Translations under genes and position numbers: made by a program
Source: Ecdyonurus torrentis
Taxonomy: Eukaryota; Arthropoda; Insecta; Ephemeroptera; Heptageniidae
Reading direction: 5' to 3'
Assembly: GCA_949318235.1 (NCBI GenBank)
Contig: OX439131.1
Coordinates: 44,945,226-45,009,225 of the forward strand
Length of the DNA: 64,000 nt
Shown here: positions 56,872-64,000 of the stretch, one piece after another
How the letters are laid out: each line of letters starts with the position of its first letter
Numbering within the stretch: position 1 is the stretch's first letter
The notes under the pieces: generated by a model
The model's input: the letters and a program-made list of their open reading frames with translations, nothing else
Database searches by the model: none
What the model was told of the DNA's origin: nothing

Positions 56872-59800
56872 TACTTTACCGGCACTCCAGCTACGATTTT
56901 GATTTTGGTATTTTTGGAAACTAGATCGAAAATGGGATCGAAAAGGTCATTATGCATTTCTTGGGGAAATGCATAATTAGTGAGATATTCGCTAATTAAG
57001 AATGCTAATTAATTACTAGGCGCATGCGCATAGCGATTGCCGCGAAACTTGAAAATGGCAACGTTGCAACCGAGAGCGCATGCGCACCGCGGGAAAAGTA
57101 TATTTGCTTTAAATTTCAATCTTAGAAGTGACCGCAACTTCTAAAATGAGCTAAAATAACCATTACATCGTTATAATTTACTATTTATTTGCATATTCTG
57201 GAAGATAGTACCTTCCTTTCCTTCTCCTATAAATTTCGTGACTACATTCGGGTTAACAAGCACTAAAAATACCCATTAAATAAAAATAACACCAAGTTTG
57301 GACTATACAATGAGTTCAAAATAAAGCAAAAATGCATAGCATGTTTCAATTGACTAGTTAAATAGTTTTCCTAAAAGATAAATTCTTCCTGAAGTTTTCC
57401 TAAAAAATTCAGGACTGGACTCCGCTATTTAGGTCTTCAAAACATTAAATTTTATTGAAATTGGAACGAGATTGCACTAAACGTAAGTTTTCAAGTTTCA
57501 TAATTAATTTAAAATTAGTAGCATGTTTCAATAAACCAAACATTTATATTTCCTGACAGATAAACTCTTCCTGAACTTTTCCTGAAAAATTCAGGAGTGG
57601 AATCAGCTATTTAAAACTTGAAAAACAAAACTTCTTTAGATTTGACTAAAAATTAAACTATACTCAATTTTTAAATTTCAAATAACAGCAAAAATTTAAA
57701 AGCATGTTTCAATCAACAAAATAAATATATCTCCTGAAAGATAAAATCTTCCTGAACTTTTCCTTAAAAATTCAGGAGTGGAATCAGCTATTTAAAACTT
57801 GAAAAACAAAACTTCTTTAGATTTGACTAAAAATTAAACTATACTCAATTTTTTAATTTCAAATAACAGCAAAAATTTAAAAGCATGTTTCAATCAATAA
57901 AATAAATATATCTCCTGAAAGATAAAATCTTCCTGAACTTTTCCTGAAAAATTCAGGAGTGGACTCCGCTATTTAGGTCTTCAAAACAAAACTTCTTTAG
58001 ATTTTTGACTAAAAATTAAACTATACTCAATTTTTTAATTTCAAATAACAGCAAAAATTTAAAAGCATGTTTCAATCAATAAAATAAATATATCTCCTGA
58101 AAGATAAAATCTTCCTGAACTTTTCCTGAAAAATTCAGGAGTGGAATCCGCTATTTAGGTCTTCAAAACAAAACTTCTTTAGATTTTTGACTAAAAATTA
58201 AACTATACTCAATTTTTTAATTTCAAATAACAGCAAAAATTTAAAAGCATGTTTCAATCAATAAAATGAATATATCTCCTGAAACATAAAATCTTCCTGA
58301 ACTTTTCCTGAAAAATTCAGGATTGGAATCAGCTATTTAAAACTTGAAAAACAAAACTTCTTTAGATTTGACTAAAAATTAAACTATACTCAATTTTTTA
58401 ATTTCAAATAACAGCAAAAATTTAAAAGCATGTTTCAATCAATAAAATGAATATATCTCCTGAAAGATAAAATCTTCCTGAACTTTTCCTGAAAAATTCA
58501 GGAGTGGAATCAGCTATTTAAAACTTGAAAAACAAAACTTCTTTAGATTTGACTAAAAATTAAACTATACTCAATTTTTTAATTTCAAATAACAGCAAAA
58601 ATTTAAAAGCATGTTTCAATTAATAAAATAAATATATCTCCTGAAAGATAAAATCTTCTTGAACTTTTCCTGAAAAATTTAGGAGTAGATACTGGTATTT
58701 AGGTCTTTAAAAAAACTATAGTCTGCCATGGTTTTACAAGTTTAAAATAACCTTTAAATTAGGGGCATGTTTCAATCAACTATTTATTTTTTCTTCTGAA
58801 AGATAAATTCTTCCTGAACTTTTTCTGAAAAATTCAGAAGTGGACTCGTCTATTTAGGTCTTACAAAATATATAAAATTATTAAAATTTTACTAAATCAT
58901 TAAACTTCGAATTTAAATTTAAAACAAAAATTGATAGCATGTTTCAATCAAGTAAAGGAATATTTTCCTGAAAAAATTATTTTTTCCTGAACTTTTCTTG
59001 AAAAATTCAGGACTGGACTCAGCTATTTAGGCCTTGAAAAAAATAAAACTTCATAAAATTTGAGAAAAAAAAATTAGAATTTTAATTTAGAACAAAAATT
59101 GATAGCATGTTTCAATCAAGTAAATAAATATTTTCCTGAAAAAAATATTTCTTTCTTGAACTTTTCCTGGAAAATTCAGATGTAGATTTAGCTAATTAGG
59201 TCTCTTAAAAGACTATAGGTTGATTTTACAAGTTTAAAATAACCTTTAATTTAGGGGCATGTTTCAATCAACTATTTATTCTTTTCCCCTGAAAGCTAAA
59301 ATATTCCTGAACTTTTCATAAAATTCTCAGGACTGGACTCTGCTACTTAGGTCTTGAAACAATAACAACTTCTTCATTTTTAACTAAAAATTAAAGTTAC
59401 TCAATTTTAAAATTTAATATTAAAGAAAAAATAGAAAGCATATTTCAATCAATTATTTATTCTTTTCCCCTGAAAGATAAAATATTCCTGAACTTTTCAT
59501 AAAATTTTCAAGACTGGACTCTGCTACTTAGGTCTTGAAACAGTAACAACTTCTTCATTTTTAACTAAAAATTAAAGTTACTCAATTTTAAATTTTAATA
59601 TTAAAGAAAAAATAGAAAGCATATTTCAATCAATTATTTATTCTTTTCCCCTGAAAGATAAAATATTCCTGAACTTTTTATAAAATTTTCAAGCCTGGAC
59701 TCTGCTACTTATAGGTCTTGAAACAGTGACTTCTTCTTCATTTTTTACTAAAAATTAAAGTTACTCAATTTTTAAAATTTAATATTAAAGAAAAAATAGA

Positions 59801-59957
59801 AAGCATATTTCAATCAATTATTTATTCTTTTCCCCTGAAAGATAAAATATTCCTGAACTTTTCATAAAATTTTCAAGACTGGACTCTGCTACTTAGGTCT
59901 TGAAACAGTAACAACTTCTTCATTTTTAACTAAAAATTAAAGTTACTCAATTTTAAA
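56872..59957. repeat. Foldback left arm with about 15 tandem units
   Basis: An outer unique segment (56872-57338) is followed by units marked by GCATGTTTCAAT (or GCATATTTCAAT) starting at 57339, 57521, 57702, 57883, 58065, 58247, 58428, 58609, 58766, 58937, 59104, 59257, 59438, 59619 and 59802. Spacing is mostly 181-183 bp, with a 153-171 bp subclass in the middle. Confidence 0.9.
57018..57100. promoter_or_regulatory. CpG-rich promoter-like segment in the foldback arm
   Basis: Contains GGCGCATGCGCA and GCGCATGCGC (NRF1-like palindromes), AAAATGGC (YY1-like core) and, on the other strand, TTTTCCCGCGG (E2F-like). The same block is mirrored at 62455-62541. Motif matches are by eye; promoter function is inference. 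Confidence 0.35.
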
Positions 59958-59958
59958 A

Positions 59959-62693
59959 TTTAAAATTGAGTAACTTTCATTTCTAGTAAAAAATGAAGAA
60001 GTTGTTACTGTTTCAAGACCTAAGTAGCAGAGTCCAGTCTTGAAAATTTTATGAAAAGTTCAGGAATATTTTATCTTTCAGGGGAAAAGAATAAATAATT
60101 GATTAAAATATGCTTTCTATTTTTTCTTTAATATTAAATTTTAAAATTGAGTAACTTTAATTTTTAGTAAAAAATGAAGAAGAAGTCACTGTTTCAAGAC
60201 CTAAGTAGCAGCGAGTCCAGGCTTGAAAATTTTATGAAAAGTTCAGGAATATTTTATCTTTCAGGGGAAAAGAATAAATAATTGATTGAAATATGCTTTC
60301 TATTTTTTCTTTAATATTAAATTTTAAAATTGAGTAACTTTAATTTTTAGTTAAAAATGAAGAAGTTGTTATTGTTTCAAGACCTAAGTAGCAGAGTCCA
60401 GTCCTGAGAATTTTATGAAAAGTTCAGGAATATTTTAGCTTTCAGGGGAAAAGAATAAATAGTTGATTGAAACATGCCCCTAAATTAAAGGTTATTTTAA
60501 ACTTGTAAAATCAACCTATAGTCTTTTAAGAGACCTAATTAGCTAAATCTACATTTGAATTTTCCAGGAAAAGTTCAAGAAAGAAATATTTTTTTCAGGA
60601 AAATATTTATTTACTTGATTGAAACATGCTATCAATTTTTGTTCTAAATTAAAATTCTAAGTTATTTTTTTTCTCAAATTTTATGAATGTTTTATTTTTT
60701 TCAAGGCCTAAATAGCTGAGTCCAGTCCTGAATTTTTCAAGAAAAGTTCAGGAAAAAATAATTTTTTCAGGAAAATATTCCTTTACTTGATTGAAACATG
60801 CTATCAATTTTTGTTTTAAATTTAAATTCGAAGTTTAATGATTTAGTAAAATTTTAATAATTTTATATATTTTGTAAGACCTAAATAGACGAGTCCACTT
60901 CTGAATTTTTCAGAAAAAGTTCAGGAAGAATTTATCTTTCAGAAGAAAAAATAAATAGTTGATTGAAACATGCCCCTAATTTAAAGGTTATTTTAAACTT
61001 GTAAAACCATGGCAGACTATAGTTTTTTTAAAGACCTAAATACCAGTATCTACTCCTGAATTTTTCAGGAAAAGTTCAAGAAGATTTTATCTTTCAGGAG
61101 ATATATTTATTTTATTGATTGAAACATGCTTTTAAATTTTTGCTGTTATATGAAATTTAAAAATTGAGTATAGTTTAATTTTTAGTCAAATCTAAAGAAG
61201 TTTTGTTTTGAAGACTTAAATAGCGGAGTCCACTCCTGAATTTTTCAGGAAAAGTTCAGGAAGATTTTATGTTTCAGGAGATATATTCATTTTATTGATT
61301 GAAACATGCTTTTAAATTTTTGCTGTTATTTGAAATTTAAAAATTGAGTATAGTTTAATTTTTAGTCAAATCTAAAGAAGTTTTGTTTTTCAAGTTTTAA
61401 ATAGCTGATTCCACTCCTGAATTTTTCAGGAAAAGTTCAGGAAGATTTTATCGTTCAGGAGATATATTTATTTTGTTGATTGAAACATGCTTTTAAATTT
61501 TTGCTGTTATTTGAAATTAAAAAATTGAGTATAGTTTAATTTTTAGTCAAATCTAAAGAAGTTTTGTTTTTCAAGTTTTAAATAGCTGATTCCACTCCTG
61601 AATTTTTCAGGAAAAGTTCAGGAAGATTTTATCGTTCAGGAGATATATTTATTTTGTTGATTGAAACATGCTTTTAAATTTTTGCTGTTATTTGAAACTA
61701 AAAAATTGAGTATAGTTTAATTTTTAGTCAAAAATCTAAAGAAGTTTTGTTTTGAAGACCTAAATAGCTGATTCCACTCCTGAATTTTTCAGGAAAAGTT
61801 CAGGAAGATTTTATCTTTCAGGAGATATATTTATTTTATTGATTGAAACATGCTTTTAAATTTTTGCTGTTATTTGAAATTAAAAAATTGAGTATAGTTT
61901 AATTTTTAGTCAAATCTAAAGAAGTTTTGTTTTTCAAGTTTTAAATAGCTGATTCCACTCCTGAATTTTTCAGGAAAAGTTCAGGAAGAGTTTATCTGTC
62001 AGGAAATATAAATGTTTGGTTTATTGAAACATGCTACTAATTTTAAATTAATTATGAAACTTGAAAACTTACGTTTAGTGCAATCTCGTTCCAATTTCAA
62101 TAAAATTTAATGTTTTGAAGACCTAAATAGCGGAGTCCAGTCCTGAATTTTTTAGGAAAACTTCAGGAAGAATTTATCTTTTAGGAAAACTATTTAACTA
62201 GTCAATTGAAACATGCTATGCATTTTTGCTTTATTTTGAACTCATTGTATAGTCCAAACTTGGTGTTATTTTTATTTAATGGGTATTTTTAGTGCTTGTT
62301 AACCCGAATGTAGTCACGAAATTTATAGGAGAAGGAAAGGAAGGTACTATCTTCCAGAATATGCAAATAAATAGTAAATTATAACGATGTAATGGTTATT
62401 TTAGCTCATTTTAGAAGTTGCGGTCACTTCTAAGATTGAAATTTAAAGCAAATATACTTTTCCCGCGGTGCGCATGCGCTCTCGGTTGCAACGTTGCCAT
62501 TTTCAAGTTTCGCGGCAATCGCTATGCGCATGCGCCTAGTAATTAATTAGCATTCTTAATTAGCGAATATCTCACTAATTATGCATTTCCCCAAGAAATG
62601 CATAATGACCTTTTCGATCCCATTTTCGATCTAGTTTCCAAAAATACCAAAATCAAAATCGTAGCTGGAGTGCCGGTAAAGTAACATCTTACC
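59959..62693. repeat. Foldback right arm with about 13 tandem units
   Basis: The inverted counterpart of the left arm, marked by ATTGAAACATGC about every 150-183 bp, ending in the same outer unique segment (about 62216-62693). It is about 350 bp shorter than the left arm, equal to two units. Confidence 0.9.
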
Positions 62694-63157
62694 CTTTAAC
62701 CAGCTGAATGGATGATTTGAACAGAAATATATTATTTGGTTGTAAATATGGTGATATTATCAAACAAGATCCTTAAGTGGCCGAAAAGTGGCATGTCTAC
62801 CATACCTCCTCCTTTTTAGGTCAGGACTTTTCTACACACGAAATACATCATAAATATTTTGTAAGTAAACTTACCCAGTACAACAAACTAAAGTTTAGAT
62901 GTGTCTTAAATTCTTCATCAAATATTATTGCACAAAACTTACAAATAATGGAGAAAACATTAAAAAAATTACAATTCCAAAATTGTAATTTTTTCCAACA
63001 TCTGTTTGCATTAAAAAAAAACAACGTTGCCAGTTGATGTAAAATTTATGTTTTTTCTATGCATGGTTGTCAAGTCACCAAAGGTACATTTAATTACGCG
63101 GTTAAGTTTAAAAGAATTAAAACTTTTCTTGGATTATGTGACCATTAGTCTGCAAAT

Positions 63158-63257
63158 CGGGGCTTAAAGTAGAAATTAAAGTTCTTTTACCGTAGCCATC
63201 AATGCTAAAAATCTCAAGATAGCTCCGGAGCTCCCATAAGCGTAATGTTAAATTGTC
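63158..63257. mobile_element. hAT-like MITE, truncated copy
   Basis: GGGGCTTAAAGTAGAAATTA at the left and GATAGCTCCGGAGCTCCCAT then AAGCGTAATGTTAAAT match 50282-50423 in reverse. The far end is missing. Confidence 0.55.
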
Positions 63258-63347
63258 CTCATGCTGCAAGTTGCTCAATAATAAATCAGTTCGAACTCAA
63301 TAAACTATATAAAAATAAATTATCTAGATAATAAACTTAAAAAGCTA

Positions 63348-63513
63348 TTGACTAATAGTAAAGGAACAACGGTTTTGTGGCCGACTATAAGCGATTTCGG
63401 TCACATCCGCTTCCGTTTCTCCTTATACGCATGTGCAGTAAGTCGAAACGGAAGCGGATGCGATCGAAATTGCTTATAGTCGGCTTCAAAACAGTTGTTC
63501 CTTTATCAGTCAA
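63348..63513. mobile_element. TA-flanked palindromic MITE 'TTGACTAATAAAGG', copy 3
   Basis: TTGACTAATAGTAAAGGAAC at the left, GTTCCTTTATCAGTCAA at the right, with TA on both sides; the interior has mirrored CATCCGCTTCCGTTTC and GAAACGGAAGCGGATG. Confidence 0.85.
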
Positions 63514-63698
63514 TAAAAATAATGATTTATTAATACATATAAGTATTGATATTCAAATATTATATTTTAATGTATTCTACATATTTTTATTACAATGAAC
63601 TATACATTAAATCACGTCACAGCACACAAAGTAAAATACGTACATTGCTGATAATGTACTTGAGCTTAAAAACATATATTTTGAAGGCATAAACACAA

Positions 63699-63914
63699 TC
63701 ACAGTAGATGATACAGTATAGTCCATCTCATATACTGGGAATGTCAGATCAAAAAAACGCGCCATAATTCCGACTGGGTGAAGCAGGCTGAACTAAAAGT
63801 AACTGAAGTAACTTTACGCGTGTAGTTCATCCCGCTTCACCCAGTCGGAATTATGGCGCGCATTGATCTGACATTCTCAGTATAGGAGATGGACTACTGT
63901 ATCATCTACTGTGA
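63699..63914. mobile_element. 216-bp palindromic MITE (CACAGTAGATGATACAGTA ends)
   Basis: TCACAGTAGATGATACAGTA at the left mirrors TACTGTATCATCTACTGTGA at the right. Pairing continues through GAATGTCAGATCAA and GCGCCATAATTCCGACTGGG to a centre near 63807. Confidence 0.8.
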
Positions 63915-64000
63915 GACACGATAACAGTAATATAGCTACTAAATTTTTTAAAAACATTTCCATTTTCCAGTGTATTTTGATTTGCATCACATATTACTGC

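Larger units (their letters stand above)
55561..62804. mobile_element. 7.2-kb foldback DNA transposon
   Basis: The two ends are 30-bp inverted repeats, 29/30 identical (TATGGTAGAYATGCCACTTT then TCGGCCACTT), with TA as the outermost shared dinucleotide. The left side holds a 1.28-kb subterminal region (55591-56871) rich in a GTGGCCGAAAAG motif. Two huge inverted arms follow: 56872-59957 and 59959-62693. Then comes 81 bp of right subterminal DNA and the right end. The arms are mostly tandem repeats. No transposase is recognisable, so it is non-autonomous. The organisation matches foldback (FB/TU-type) elements as a class. Confidence 0.85.
62805..64000. other. Right flank of the foldback element
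   Basis: AT-rich DNA with no supported gene. It contains a 14-bp-arm hairpin near 62963-62994, a fragment of the hAT-like element (63158-63257), a third TA-flanked palindrome (63348-63513) and another palindromic element (63699-63914). Confidence 0.5.

Noticed and set aside
62777..63037. 86-codon plus-strand ORF
   Set aside because: It starts inside the foldback terminal repeat and runs into AT-rich flank; no family resemblance.

Overview
Repeat-rich, AT-rich (roughly 70% A+T) nuclear DNA from an animal, probably an invertebrate. The grounds are GT-AG introns from under 100 bp to about 11 kb, long (GA)n, (TA)n, (ATTC)n and (TATAT)n microsatellites, many small palindromic DNA transposons, and a secretory-type single-pass membrane protein with N-glycosylation sequons. 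I could not place the species. No bacterial, organellar, rRNA or CRISPR features were seen.

Three genes can be supported, all on the minus strand. Gene 1 (1-8627 and beyond the left edge) has a first coding exon at 8487-8627 and, after an 8.4-kb intron, a second exon that runs off the window at 1-60. Gene 2 (11724 to 46449 or 48737) is a roughly 20-exon gene whose exons I joined by splice signals and reading phase. The chain stays in frame from ATG to stop (972 codons from the 46449 start, 1027 from the 48737 start). It encodes a long coiled-coil protein with a poly-Q run, an acidic patch and a proline-rich C-terminal region holding two PPPY motifs, and it has up to three phase-compatible alternative first exons. 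Gene 3 (53279-54100) is a single-coding-exon, 273-residue type I membrane protein with a signal peptide, a Ser/Thr/Pro-rich ectodomain, two CxCC motifs and a basic cytoplasmic tail. I do not recognise any of the three well enough to give a gene symbol.

Introns and intergenic DNA are dominated by short non-autonomous transposons. At least a dozen families can be seen by comparing copies within the window: three TA-flanked copies of a 164-bp palindrome, three TTAA-flanked piggyBac-like copies, four copies of a TAGGGT-ended family, five copies of an ATGCAGCATAAAT-type family (one interrupted by another palindrome), a hAT-like element with an 8-bp target duplication, and others.

The standout is 55561-62804, a 7.2-kb foldback transposon. 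It has 30-bp terminal inverted repeats (29/30 identical, flanked by TA), several subterminal copies of a GTGGCCGAAAAG motif, and two giant inverted arms (56872-59957 and 59959-62693) that meet with a 1-nt spacer. The arms are built of about 15 and 13 tandem units of roughly 153-183 bp, and every unit carries a small hairpin. Next to it, 54278-55246 is a second inverted-repeat element with another transposon nested in it, inside the 5' leader intron of gene 3.
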